NCBI RefSeq assembly: GCF_000017405.1
Contig: NC_009668.1
Span: 1,791,001 to 1,855,000 of the forward strand
Source of the DNA: Brucella anthropi ATCC 49188
GTDB lineage: Bacteria; Pseudomonadota; Alphaproteobacteria; Rhizobiales; Rhizobiaceae
Reading direction: 5' to 3'
DNA: 64,000 bases
Shown here: piece after piece, positions 54,177 through 63,059 of the stretch
Numbering within the stretch: the stretch's first letter is position 1
Layout: every line of letters starts with the position of its first letter
The notes under the pieces: generated by a model
What the model was told of the DNA's origin: nothing
The model's database searches: none
The model's input: the letters and a program-made list of their open reading frames with translations, nothing else
Translations under genes and position numbers: made by a program

Positions 54177-55121
54177 TCAATCAAGCGGATGGTTCGCAAC
54201 CCGCCAGTCAGGCCGCCCGACACCCCGTGGCCACGGATAGACTTCGCGGTCGTTGAAGTAGACGGTCGCAGTCAGTTCCGGAAATTCGGGCTGCGGCTTG
54301 TTGGTTTCCTGTGCCCAGGCCCGGACATAGGCGTCGCTTCCTTCATAACCGAGCTCAGCGATAACAATCGGCTTCTTGAAGCCTACCACCCGGTCGTATC
54401 CCGGTTTTGTCCGTTCAACGAATGTGGACGCATGTCCCAGTTCCAGCATATCGTAAGGTTCGTAGCCGAACACCGACAGGCCGATCACATCGACATAACC
54501 ATCGCCCGGATAATAGGCCTCAAGCCCCGCATCTCCCTTCGGCGACCACATATACTTGGCATTCGGCAATGACTTGCGGCAGACATTGACCGCATGCTGA
54601 TAGGCACGGACGTAACCCTGTGCCGACCAGTAGGACCAGGTGAACTGGCCCGTCTTGTCGTCCATTTCCTGCGCCCAGCGAATGGTCACAGGGCTCTTCA
54701 GCTTCGAAGCAGCGGAGCAGACGGCAGCCATGTTTGTATCGTAATGCCCCCGCACGATTCCGCTCAGGAGATCATCCGGTGCAACGCGCCAGTCGCGAGC
54801 CCACGACCAGGGTTCGACGGTGATCAGCAGTTCGCGGCCCCGTTCCTGCGCATAGGCATCAGCGGTTGACAGGCTCGTCAGGTCCACATCCTCCCACGGA
54901 AGGAACAGATGCTCGATGCGGGAATTGGGATCGTTGGTGAAATCCCCGTGCGGATCATAGGCCCCGAACTTGATGGATTGCGGGGTAATGACCGGGCGCT
55001 TGTCGTGGAACATGTTGCGGGTGTCGACATTGGCACCCGAAACACCGCTCGCTGCGTAAACAGCGGTTGAAAGCAGCCCACCGCAAAGAATTGCTGTTGC
55101 TATTTTATATGAGGTTTTCAT
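54177..55121 (-). CDS. GH26-like exported glycoside hydrolase
   Basis: A 314-residue exported protein with a (beta/alpha)8 hydrolase appearance, closest to family GH26. The acid/base glutamate is probably the one in IRWAQEMDDKTGQF (about residue 156) and the nucleophile the one in PIVIAELGYEG (about residue 265); WSPKGD between them is also typical. A signal peptide ends near VYAAS. GGAGGCGGCG leads to the ATG at 55121. In synthase-dependent exopolysaccharide systems such hydrolases trim the nascent chain in the periplasm. Its position between two DUF995 genes in the polysaccharide operon supports that role. Substrate unknown. Confidence 0.75.
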   Translation of the reverse strand: MKTSYKIATAILCGGLLSTAVYAASGVSGANVDTRNMFHDKRPVITPQSIKFGAYDPHGDFTNDPNSRIEHLFLPWEDVDLTSLSTADAYAQERGRELLITVEPWSWARDWRVAPDDLLSGIVRGHYDTNMAAVCSAASKLKSPVTIRWAQEMDDKTGQFTWSYWSAQGYVRAYQHAVNVCRKSLPNAKYMWSPKGDAGLEAYYPGDGYVDVIGLSVFGYEPYDMLELGHASTFVERTKPGYDRVVGFKKPIVIAELGYEGSDAYVRAWAQETNKPQPEFPELTATVYFNDREVYPWPRGVGRPDWRVANHPLD

Positions 55122-55132
55122 CGCCGCCTCCT

Positions 55133-55702
55133 TTATTGTACGGGCGATTGGGCAACGGGCAACGCCAGATTCAGCGCTTCCGTTTTGGGCGTTATTGTTT
55201 CGATGGAGAGGAGCTTGCGCGCCTCGTCATCCTTGTTTCCGCCAGCATGGCGGAAGACGTACCAGACACCGTCCGGCTCACGTTTCTGATAGATCGTCCC
55301 ATCGGCGATACGGTGAGAGAAGCAGGTCTTGTTCGGGAAGACGCCATGAGCCAGATGCCATTTCGCATCGAAGCACATCTGGCCCGACCAGGTGATCCGC
55401 CAGCGGCCTTCAGCCCATGCCTTTCCCTTCTCGCCATCGACACGGGCGGTGAAACGGCGGTTCTGGCTTTCCATCCGGCCAGCGCCGTCAGCCCACTGCC
55501 AGTTCTTGTCACGATAGAGTAGGTAAAGCTCGGCAGGCGTCATCACACGGGCGCCGTCGGGCAAACCATCTACCGGAACCGTTGCCGCTCCAGCCGGTCC
55601 ACTTAGCCCCGCAAGCAGGACAACCAGCGGCAGGACATATCTGCTCCGATCAGTGTTCCGACCAGATCGGGACCGTTGGCCTTCAAACATCACATGTTTC
55701 AT
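55133..55702 (-). CDS. DUF995 secreted protein B
   Basis: A 189-residue paralog of the DUF995 protein at 53583-54101. A hydrophobic segment at about residues 23-39 (VLPLVVLLAGLSGPAGAA) would act as signal peptide after a basic N-terminus. The domain repeats the same pattern: LYRDKNWQWADGAGRM, GKAWAEGRWRITWSGQMCFD, TIYQKREPDGVWYVF. The ATG at 55702, with GGGAGG, overlaps the end of the UDP-glucose dehydrogenase gene by 20 bases, and the GH26-like gene starts 11 bases after its stop. Two copies in one operon suggest distinct roles or a heteromer. Confidence 0.76.
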   Translation of the reverse strand: MKHVMFEGQRSRSGRNTDRSRYVLPLVVLLAGLSGPAGAATVPVDGLPDGARVMTPAELYLLYRDKNWQWADGAGRMESQNRRFTARVDGEKGKAWAEGRWRITWSGQMCFDAKWHLAHGVFPNKTCFSHRIADGTIYQKREPDGVWYVFRHAGGNKDDEARKLLSIETITPKTEALNLALPVAQSPVQ

Positions 55703-57119
55703 TTGAACCTCCCACGACCTTCAGGTTGCGCGCACCCGCCAAGGGTTCTTGCGATTGACGGATGCGCGCGTGCGGCAGAACGTTTGTTGGTCTTGTTTCC
55801 TGCCGCAGTTGAACAGGACGGCCGATTGTCGAAATCCGGAAGCCCAGATTCTCGGCAACCGCCGGTGAAAAGACATTGCGCAAGTCAACGAGTACGGCGT
55901 CCCGCATGACCTGTTTCATCCGAACGAGATCAAGCTTGCGGACACTGTCCCATTCGGTCACGACCACTGCCGCATCGGCAGTGCTCAGGCACTCGTAAGG
56001 GTCGTCGTAAAACTCGACGTCGCTGAGAAGACGGCGCGCATTCTCCATTCCGGCCGGATCGTAGGCCCGGATGCTGGCACCGAAGCGCTGCAAGGTTTCG
56101 ATAAGCGGGATGGACGGCGCATCGCGCATATCATCCGTATCGGGTTTGAACGTCAGGCCGAGGACGGCAATCGTCCGGCCTTCGACGCTGCCGCCGAGCG
56201 CATCCAGCACCTTCAGCGCCATGCGACGCTTGCGCGCTTCATTGACGGTAACCGTTTCCTCGACCAGCCGCAGGGCGACCCCGTGATCCTGCGCGGTGCG
56301 CAAAAGCGCTATCGTATCCTTCGGAAAACAGGAGCCACCATATCCCGGCCCCGCATTGAGAAAACTGGTGCCGATACGCTTGTCCAGCCCCATGCCGAGC
56401 GCCAGCTCGGTGACATCGCTGCCGACTTCCTCACACAGATCCGCCAGTTCATTGATGAAGGTGATCTTGGTGGCGAGAAAAGCGTTGGCCGCATATTTGA
56501 TCAGTTCCGATGTCCGGCGCTGCGTGATCACGATTGGCGTCTTTGCGGCCTCAAGCGGTGGAGCGTAAAGGGCGACGAGCGCAGAACGAGCGCGCTCATC
56601 TTCCACGCCGATGACGACGCGATCGGGCTCCAGAAAATCGCGGATCGCAACACCCTCACGCAGAAACTCCGGATTGGAAGCAACAGAGAATGTGCCGGGT
56701 CGGCGCACCGAGCCGATGATCTTCTGCACCACATCGCCTGTGCCGACCGGAACGGTGGACTTGACCACGACGACGCTATGGTCTTCGATCAGCGGCGCAA
56801 GCTCGCGAGCGGCCATATAGACGAAGGACAGATCGGCATCGCCGTGCCCCGCCCGTGCCGGTGTGCCGACGGCAATGAAGACAAGCTCCGCACCCTTGAC
56901 GGCTTCCGCCAGATTGGTCGTGAAGCTGAGCCGGCCAAAGGCGAAATTGCGTTCCACCAGTTCATCCAGCCCCGGCTCGTAGATCGGCACGATGCCGCGC
57001 TCCAGCCGGACAATCTTCTGGGCATCCTTGTCGACGCAGACGACCTCGTGTCCCCATGCCGCGAAGCACGTGCCACTGACCAATCCGACATATCCCGTAC
57101 CGATGACAGCGATCTTCAT
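55683..57119 (-). CDS. UDP-glucose 6-dehydrogenase
   Basis: A 478-residue NAD-dependent enzyme that oxidises UDP-glucose to UDP-glucuronate. The NAD site is IAVIGTGYVGLVSG at the N-terminus, the active-site cysteine lies in GPGYGGSCFPKDT (about residue 258), and VPVGTGDV, NPEFLREG and the C-terminal LTFKPDTDDMRDAPS are typical. The C-terminal tail (beyond about residue 435) is longer than in many family members. It supplies the precursor for the UDP-xylose synthase in the same operon. ATG at 57119 with AAAGG upstream. Confidence 0.9.
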   Translation of the reverse strand: MKIAVIGTGYVGLVSGTCFAAWGHEVVCVDKDAQKIVRLERGIVPIYEPGLDELVERNFAFGRLSFTTNLAEAVKGAELVFIAVGTPARAGHGDADLSFVYMAARELAPLIEDHSVVVVKSTVPVGTGDVVQKIIGSVRRPGTFSVASNPEFLREGVAIRDFLEPDRVVIGVEDERARSALVALYAPPLEAAKTPIVITQRRTSELIKYAANAFLATKITFINELADLCEEVGSDVTELALGMGLDKRIGTSFLNAGPGYGGSCFPKDTIALLRTAQDHGVALRLVEETVTVNEARKRRMALKVLDALGGSVEGRTIAVLGLTFKPDTDDMRDAPSIPLIETLQRFGASIRAYDPAGMENARRLLSDVEFYDDPYECLSTADAAVVVTEWDSVRKLDLVRMKQVMRDAVLVDLRNVFSPAVAENLGFRISTIGRPVQLRQETRPTNVLPHARIRQSQEPLAGARNLKVVGGSNETCDV

Positions 57120-57138
57120 AATCGTCGCGCCTTTCCCG

Positions 57139-58989
57139 CTAGTTCGTTCCACTGGCGGTATTCGTGCGCCAGCGTGGATTGAAAATTGTCCTGTGGACGT
57201 CGCGTCCGCCTACACCGGCACCGGCAACCGAGAAGCGGTCGTCAAATACCGTGAAGCTTTTCGTGCCCCAGCTCAGTGCCTCGATGCCGTCGCGTCCGCG
57301 CTCGACAGTGGTAAAGCCGGTCAGCGCGACCAGCGCCGTAAAACTGCATGCCATTGCCGGTCGATAGAGGCGGCTCGTCATCCGCACGTGATTTTCGCGT
57401 GTGTGCTGGATCACGATCATCGCCATCAGGAACAGGTAGAAACACGCATTGATGATGGCGAAGATGAAGAAGCCTCGTGTCTGATCAGCACCGCTGACCA
57501 GGAGGACCGGCAGAATGGACAGACCGGAGATCAGCGCATAGGGCGCGATCACCCGCAGTGGCACCGGATCGACCTCGGATGAGCCTTTCGGCGTGACACG
57601 AAAATCGACAAAGGAACCGGTCAGCCAGTCACGGAAAGCTGCGAAGGTTCCAGCCAGAACCCAGGGCCACCGCGCCAGCAGGAACAGCATCGCTTCCCAG
57701 CTGAAAATCCTGCCGTCGACAGGGCGGAACGTCTTGCTCGACCGCCACCAGAATGCCAGCGCCAAAATCACGAGCGATTGCGGCATGAAGTGCATCAGGA
57801 AAGCGGGATAGGTAACGCTGACGAAATTATCACCATAAGCCAGAATGGCTATCGGCAGAACGAATGTCAGTGCCAGAAAGAAAGCATAGAGAGGATACCA
57901 GAGCTGCGAGAACAGAAACTGGATCTTCAGGCGCAGCGGCAACCGTCCGATCAGCTTCGGCGTATATTGCAACAGGATCATCACGAGGCTGCGCGACCAC
58001 TGGAATTCCTGCGTCACAAGATCGGCGAAGGTGCGCGGACCGTCGCCATGGGCGATGGCATCCAGCGCGTGAACACCCCGCCAGCCATGCGCGTTCATGA
58101 ACAGGGTCGTGGAATGATCCTCGGCCAGTTCCGGCCCAAGACCGCCGATCTCCTTCAGCGCTGCCGTGCGTACCGCATAATGAGAGCCGATGCAGACTGG
58201 GGCAAAGCCGCCGTTGTAACCGGCCTGCAGCGAGCCATGCATGCTGGCTTCCACATAGAGACGCCCGCGGGCCGACCAGCTTTCATGCGCATTGCGATCA
58301 CAAATGCTTGGCGCGGAAACATAACCGACAGCGGGATCAGCGAAGGGCCGCAGCATATTGAAGAGATAACCCGGCTCAGGCACATGGTCGGCATCGAGCT
58401 GCGAGACGAAATCATAGCGCTCATAGCCATAGTGATCGTAGAAGAAGGCGAGATTGCCTTCCTTGCACCGGGTACGGCGCGGCCAGGTCTGCCGATGATA
58501 GTCGGCACGGCCCTTGCGTGTGGAAACGAACACGCCATGCTCACGGCACCAGGCAAGTGTCGAGGGTGAAGGGTCCTCATCGGCAAGCCATGTATCGTGC
58601 GGCACATCCTGCGCCAGCATGGCGCGCAATGTTTCAGCCACCACCTCGAAAGGCTCAGACGGAGCCTTGGTGACGACCATGGCGACGCGGCTTCCGGCGG
58701 GGATGCGAAGCGGGCCGGTCGGGCGCGCTGCGTGGAAGAAAATAGTGATGAAATAAAGCGGCAGGATCGTGATCCAGGCCAGCAGCGCGGTCACCAGAAT
58801 GGAGCCGAGCAGATGATTGTGCTTCGCGCTGATGAACCACCATTGCCAGAAATAGGTGATGGCGAGCGCCCACAGGATGATGCCCACCACATATTCCACC
58901 CGCTTGCGGCCAGTGAAGATGGGCGCCAGCAATGGTTCCCTTTCGCCGTTGTCGCCGTCAATGGCCGGATGAAATTCGCGCCGTGTCAT
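57139..58989 (-). CDS. family 2 glycosyltransferase, cellulose-synthase-like polysaccharide synthase
   Basis: A 616-residue inner-membrane processive glycosyltransferase. Two N-terminal helices (about residues 33-85) precede the GT2 domain, with UDP-binding D137-x-D139 (LADEDPS), the DxD of Asp199-Asp201 (QLDADHVPEPG), the acceptor-base region AEDHS (290-294) and QEFQW (327-331) in place of the common QxxRW. Four to six C-terminal helices (about residues 350-570) would form the export channel. Its ATG overlaps the epimerase stop by four bases. It probably builds and exports a homo- or hetero-glycan from UDP-xylose, UDP-arabinose or UDP-glucuronate. It resembles the synthase of the Sinorhizobium arabinose polysaccharide cluster. 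Confidence 0.82.
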   Translation of the reverse strand: MTRREFHPAIDGDNGEREPLLAPIFTGRKRVEYVVGIILWALAITYFWQWWFISAKHNHLLGSILVTALLAWITILPLYFITIFFHAARPTGPLRIPAGSRVAMVVTKAPSEPFEVVAETLRAMLAQDVPHDTWLADEDPSPSTLAWCREHGVFVSTRKGRADYHRQTWPRRTRCKEGNLAFFYDHYGYERYDFVSQLDADHVPEPGYLFNMLRPFADPAVGYVSAPSICDRNAHESWSARGRLYVEASMHGSLQAGYNGGFAPVCIGSHYAVRTAALKEIGGLGPELAEDHSTTLFMNAHGWRGVHALDAIAHGDGPRTFADLVTQEFQWSRSLVMILLQYTPKLIGRLPLRLKIQFLFSQLWYPLYAFFLALTFVLPIAILAYGDNFVSVTYPAFLMHFMPQSLVILALAFWWRSSKTFRPVDGRIFSWEAMLFLLARWPWVLAGTFAAFRDWLTGSFVDFRVTPKGSSEVDPVPLRVIAPYALISGLSILPVLLVSGADQTRGFFIFAIINACFYLFLMAMIVIQHTRENHVRMTSRLYRPAMACSFTALVALTGFTTVERGRDGIEALSWGTKSFTVFDDRFSVAGAGVGGRDVHRTIFNPRWRTNTASGTN

Positions 58990-59972
58990 GTCCGCATCTC
59001 CAGACCAAAGAAGGGCGCAGCCGTGCGGATGATCGTGTCGAGATCGGAATGGAGCGTGCGAAACCCAAGCTTCGCTGCCGCTTCAGCCGGGTCGGCATAA
59101 AGCACCGGCGGATCGCCCGCCCGGCGCGCGCGCATTTCGACAGGCACCTTGCGTCCGGTAAGCCGGTCTATCGCATCCACGATTTCCTTGATGGATGTTC
59201 CGCGCCCGGTTCCCAGATTAAGGACCAGATTGCCGCCGCCATTCAGCAGATGCTCGACCGCAAGCACATGCGCCCGTGCCAGATCGACCACGTGAATATA
59301 ATCGCGAATGCAGGTGCCATCCGGCGTATCGTAATCATCGCCGTAAATTTCGAGGCAATCTGCGGTTCCAGCGGCAGCCAGCATGGCGCGCGGTATCAAA
59401 TGAGTTTCGGGATCGTGCTTTTCGCCCAGTTCGCCATCCAGATCAGCGCCGCAGGCATTGAAGTAGCGCAGTGCCGCATAGGGCATGCCATAGGCTGCCG
59501 AATAATCGGCCAGCATATGTTCCGCAATCAGCTTTGTGCGTCCGTAAGGGTTGATCGGATTCTGCATTTCGCCTTCGCGGATCGGCAGCACATCCGGAAT
59601 GCCATAGGTGGCGCAGCTCGACGAGAAAATGACCGGGCGTTCACCTGTCAGGCGGCTGGCCTCCAGAACGGACTGGATGCCGCCGACATTGTTGCGATAA
59701 TATTTTGCGGGGTCCGTGACGGATTCACCCACATAGGCCGAAGCCGCAAAGTGGATGATGGCAGCCGGATCGAAGGTCCTGATAGCAGCGATAAGCTGTT
59801 CCTGCGAAAGCGTGTCGCCCTCGACAAACTTGCCCCAGCGCACGGAAGACCGGTGACCCGTCGACAGGTTGTCATAGACGACCGGCGAGAATCCGCTCTT
59901 GTGCAGAAGCTTGGCGGTATGGCTGCCAATGAAGCCAGCACCACCGGTGACGAGTATATTTTGCCGGGTCAT
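58986..59972 (-). CDS. UDP-sugar 4-epimerase (GalE/Uxe-like)
   Basis: A 328-residue short-chain dehydrogenase/reductase-type epimerase. It has the NAD site [10 protein letters not shown] (residues 9-18), the catalytic Ser/Tyr-Lys set (SSSCATYG and YGRTKLIAE) and the GalE C-terminal [11 protein letters not shown]. In S. meliloti an enzyme of this type (Uxe) interconverts UDP-xylose and UDP-arabinose besides glucose/galactose forms. Placement directly after the UDP-xylose synthase gene, with a four-base overlap, favours UDP-xylose as substrate here. GalE activity on UDP-glucose cannot be excluded. Confidence 0.85.
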   Translation of the reverse strand: MTRQNILVTGGAGFIGSHTAKLLHKSGFSPVVYDNLSTGHRSSVRWGKFVEGDTLSQEQLIAAIRTFDPAAIIHFAASAYVGESVTDPAKYYRNNVGGIQSVLEASRLTGERPVIFSSSCATYGIPDVLPIREGEMQNPINPYGRTKLIAEHMLADYSAAYGMPYAALRYFNACGADLDGELGEKHDPETHLIPRAMLAAAGTADCLEIYGDDYDTPDGTCIRDYIHVVDLARAHVLAVEHLLNGGGNLVLNLGTGRGTSIKEIVDAIDRLTGRKVPVEMRARRAGDPPVLYADPAEAAAKLGFRTLHSDLDTIIRTAAPFFGLEMRT

Positions 59973-60979
59973 CTCGCCACCTCGAAGAGCTCGCCCGATG
60001 GTCTGACCAGCTGGCGTTCAAAATAGGCGATCGTCTGCTTCAGCCCTTCGACAAGTGCAATCTGTGGTTCCCAGCCAAGTTCACGCTTGGCGAGCATGAT
60101 GTCCGGGCGCCGCTGGCGCGGATCATCAGTTGGCAGCGGGCGATAGACGATGCGCGAGGACGAATTTGTCAGCGCAATGATCTGCTCGGCCAGCTCACGC
60201 ACAGTGAATTCGCCCGGATTGCCGAGATTGACGGGCTTCTGAACCTGACTGCTCATCAAGCGGCTGAAGCCTTCGATCAGGTCATCGACATAGCAGAAGG
60301 AACGGGTCTGCGAGCCGTCGCCATAGATGGTGATATCTTCGCGCTCGAGGGCCTGAACGATGAAGTTCGACACGACACGACCATCGTCGGGTCGCATGCG
60401 CGGGCCATAGGTGTTGAAGATGCGCACGATACGGATGTCGACGCCATACTGCTTGTGAAAATCGTAGAACAGCGTTTCGGCCGAGCGCTTGCCTTCGTCA
60501 TAGCAGGACCGGGGGCCGAAAGAGTTCACATTGCCCCAATAGGCTTCCGGCTGCGGATGTGTTTGCGGATCGCCATACACTTCCGACGTTGAAGCCTGAA
60601 AAATCCGAGCCTGATAATGCGCGGCAAGTTCGAGCAGATTGAGCGAGCCAATGACGCTCGTCTTCATCGTGTGCACCGGATCGGCCTGATAATGTGGCGG
60701 CGATGCGGGGCATGCGAGATTGTAAATCTCATCCACCGGCAGATCGATCGGGTTGACAATATCGTGACGCACGAAGCTGAACGTGTCGTAGCGCAGGAGA
60801 TTGCGCAGGTTCTCAAGCCGCCCTGTCGAAAAATTATCGACGCAGATGACGAAGTTTCCTTCGTTCAAAAGACGTTCGCAAAGATGAGAACCGAGAAATC
60901 CGGCACCGCCTGCTACAAGAATGCGCCGTGTTGACATGCGCTCTGCAGATATACCCGATGATCTGAAGTTTATACTCAC
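59969..60979 (-). CDS. uxs: UDP-glucuronate decarboxylase (UDP-xylose synthase)
   Basis: A 336-residue SDR enzyme. The NAD site is [17 protein letters not shown]; the catalytic residues are in [10 protein letters not shown] (Ser/Thr, Glu) and [11 protein letters not shown] (Tyr-x-x-x-Lys); the family signature [20 protein letters not shown] (about residues 90-109) marks UDP-xylose synthases. It converts UDP-glucuronate, made by the downstream-encoded UDP-glucose dehydrogenase, to UDP-xylose. I prefer the GTG at 60979, which has GGAGG five bases upstream, to the ATG at 60937, which has no ribosome site. First gene of the polysaccharide operon. Confidence 0.9.
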   Translation of the reverse strand: MSINFRSSGISAERMSTRRILVAGGAGFLGSHLCERLLNEGNFVICVDNFSTGRLENLRNLLRYDTFSFVRHDIVNPIDLPVDEIYNLACPASPPHYQADPVHTMKTSVIGSLNLLELAAHYQARIFQASTSEVYGDPQTHPQPEAYWGNVNSFGPRSCYDEGKRSAETLFYDFHKQYGVDIRIVRIFNTYGPRMRPDDGRVVSNFIVQALEREDITIYGDGSQTRSFCYVDDLIEGFSRLMSSQVQKPVNLGNPGEFTVRELAEQIIALTNSSSRIVYRPLPTDDPRQRRPDIMLAKRELGWEPQIALVEGLKQTIAYFERQLVRPSGELFEVAR

Positions 60980-61378
60980 GAGAACCTCCAACGCTACTTC
61001 TTCACTTGCGTGATCCGGCAAAAAGCAAAGAATTTCCCTCAACGCACCCGAATAGAAGCGCGCCGGTCGGTGTTTTTCGATTGCTTTACTAGATGATTGA
61101 AGATAGCCGGGCTGAAGTCTTGAGTCGTTAGCGTAGAATCCGGAATCTTATCCTTGCGTCCATTTTTGAAATGGAGCGATTTCTGTTATCCGGTGCTTTC
61201 GTGCTGCTGTGAATGCGCTATTTCGCGCCATATTCCAGAGCATGTCACCCATAAGGGAAACCGCTTTGGGGAGACATGTTCTAGAGCATAATCCGACCGG
61301 AGTGAAACGAGGATCGATAAGATTATGCTTAAAATATAATAGGTTAGAGCGCAGGCCTGATTGAATCAAATCTGCGCT
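60980..61378. promoter_or_regulatory. leader and promoter region of the polysaccharide operon, with repeats
   Basis: This 399-base gap lies between the GTG of uxs and the stop of the GntR gene. The first 250 bases are unique and must hold the operon promoter and any binding site of the AraC-type regulator; no clear box is visible. The rest is filled by two dispersed repeats (61236-61284 and 61282-61381). Confidence 0.5.
61236..61284. repeat. partial dispersed repeat
   Basis: CAGAGCATGTCACCCATAAG...GGAGACATGTTCTAG is a single palindromic unit like the right half of the 49011 repeat. It abuts the 61282 copy, so two repeat types stand in tandem. Confidence 0.65.
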
Positions 61379-61381
61379 CTA
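61282..61381. repeat. 100-base dispersed repeat, copy 2
   Basis: Nearly identical to 47508-47607 over the first half (TAGAGCATAATCCGACCGG onward) and ends TCTGCGCTCTA, where the last three bases are the stop codon of the GntR gene on the minus strand. Confidence 0.75.
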
Positions 61382-62089
61382 ACGCAGAATATCGGACAGA
61401 CGCTTCTGTTCTTTTTCGACACGCTCGAGATTGAGGCCCGCCAGAAGATCAAGAATATGGGTCTTCATCAGGGCCGCAGCGTCGTCGCTCCTGTGCTCTT
61501 CGATGGCATCGACCAGCGCATGATGCGCGTCGCTCTGGCAGGTCGTCTCGCGCCGTTCCCAATAGAGCGAAATGATGAGCGAGGAACGCGGCAGCAGATC
61601 GCCGACAAAACCCGCCAGGATCGAGTGTCCCGAAATTTCGGCCAGATGCGTATGGAAAAGCGCCGACAGCATGATCGCCTCGCTGTCGCGTCCGGCATGA
61701 AGTGCTTCATGCTCGTCATGGAGATGCTGGCGCAGCTGCTTGACCTGCTGGGGCTTGATGACCTTCGCTGCAAGCGAAGCCACCTCCGGCTCGATCAGCA
61801 AGCGCGCCTCGAACACTTCGCGCGCTTCCTCGCGCGAGGGTTCGGCAACGAAGGCACCGCGATTGGGTTCCAGACGCACCAGCCTGTCATGCGCCAGCGC
61901 CTGCAGGGCGGAGCGAACAAAGGCACGGCTGACGGAATAGATCGTCGCCAGCTCGTCCTCCGGCAACTTGGTGCCGGGAAGCAGACGATGGCTGACGACC
62001 GCCTCGCGCAAGCCGTTATAGACCGGAAGCCAACGCACATTCCCGCCGTTTTGGTCTGTCATGTTCGTCGCAGCCAGGTTCATCATCAT
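61379..62089 (-). CDS. GntR family regulator (FadR/FCD subgroup)
   Basis: About 236 residues. The winged helix lies at about residues 25-80 (VYNGLREAVVSHRLLPGTKLPEDELATIYSVSRAFVRSALQALAHDRLV), followed by an all-helical FCD effector domain with metal-binding His/Asp (FHTHLAEISGH, DAHHALVDAIEEHR). The start is uncertain: a run of three ATGs at 62089-62081, an ATG at 62062 and a TTG at 62107 all lack a clear ribosome site. It stands next to a hydantoin-racemase-type gene and a Liv-type ABC operon on the same strand and may regulate them. Confidence 0.82.
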   Translation of the reverse strand: MMMNLAATNMTDQNGGNVRWLPVYNGLREAVVSHRLLPGTKLPEDELATIYSVSRAFVRSALQALAHDRLVRLEPNRGAFVAEPSREEAREVFEARLLIEPEVASLAAKVIKPQQVKQLRQHLHDEHEALHAGRDSEAIMLSALFHTHLAEISGHSILAGFVGDLLPRSSLIISLYWERRETTCQSDAHHALVDAIEEHRSDDAAALMKTHILDLLAGLNLERVEKEQKRLSDILR

Positions 62090-62240
62090 CCAGTAGAAGC
62101 TGTTCAAATGGCAGATGCAATCGGTCGATACTGCATCCGCAAATCCTCTATCAATTTCCTTACATATCGAACACAGGTCCGGCGAGTGTCAACAATGTCG
62201 CGAGTTTTGATGCACAAACCCGGCTGAAATCATCTGAACG

Positions 62241-62972
62241 TCAATTCTGGGGCGAAAAAGGTTCAAAAATACCTTGAAAATCCTTCATTCGCGGCAGCTG
62301 ATAGCCACCCAGTTTCGATGTTTTCAAGCCGAGACCGACAAGGCTTTCACACAGTTTCACCGCACAGGTCACGCCGTCGATGACCGGCAGCCCATGCTCC
62401 CTGGACAGAGAAGCAGCAAGGTCGGCCATGCCCGCACAACCAAGCACAATCGCTTCGGCATGGTCTTCCCGGATCGCCTTCGCGATCTCGTTCGAGACCT
62501 TGTTGCGCGCGTCTGATCCCGGAATTTCGAGGTCAAGTACGGCCACGTCGCTGGCCCGAACACGGGCGCAACGCGACATGAGACCATAGCGGGACAGGTT
62601 ATGCTCGATTGCAGGCACCGAACGCGACAATGTGGTGACAACGCTGAACTTTCCGGCAATCAGGCTTGCCATGTGAAAAGCCGCCTCGCCGATGCCGATC
62701 ACCGGCATGGTTCCGGCACAGCGCGCTGCATCAAGGCCGGTATCGTCGAAACAGGCAATGACGCAGGCATCGGCGGTCGGGCGCTTCTGCATTTCCCCGA
62801 TCATGCCGGGAATGGCAAAAACCTCGTCGAAATATCCTTCGATGCTCGGCGGACCGTCGGCGGGATTGCTTGCGATGATTGTCGTGCCGGCACCTGCCAC
62901 GCTGCGTGCAGCCTCGCCGATCTTGTGCGTCATCGATGCAGTTGTATTGGGGTTGATGACAAGTATTTCCAT
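62241..62972 (-). CDS. Asp/Glu/hydantoin racemase
   Basis: A 243-residue cofactor-independent racemase of the hydantoin/Asp-Glu racemase family. It opens with ILVINPNTTASMTHKIGEAARSV, and the two catalytic cysteines are in ACVIACFDDTGLDAAR (about residue 77) and AEAIVLGCAGMADLA (about residue 184). Members racemise 5-substituted hydantoins, allantoin or amino acids. GAGGAAA precedes the ATG at 62972. It follows a Liv-type ABC ATPase gene by about 90 bases, so the operon may import and use a hydantoin, ureide or similar compound. Confidence 0.85.
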   Translation of the reverse strand: MEILVINPNTTASMTHKIGEAARSVAGAGTTIIASNPADGPPSIEGYFDEVFAIPGMIGEMQKRPTADACVIACFDDTGLDAARCAGTMPVIGIGEAAFHMASLIAGKFSVVTTLSRSVPAIEHNLSRYGLMSRCARVRASDVAVLDLEIPGSDARNKVSNEIAKAIREDHAEAIVLGCAGMADLAASLSREHGLPVIDGVTCAVKLCESLVGLGLKTSKLGGYQLPRMKDFQGIFEPFSPQN

Positions 62973-63059
62973 TTTCCTCGAACCATCGAAATATTTGTTT
63001 TCGTTCTGGATGGTCCAGAGCGTCTTTCGGACGCTCTGCCTAGTCTGCAATACCGGCGG

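Noticed and set aside
47508..61381. CRISPR array
   Set aside because: Repeats are about 100 bases, palindromic and scattered kilobases apart, without spacers or cas genes.
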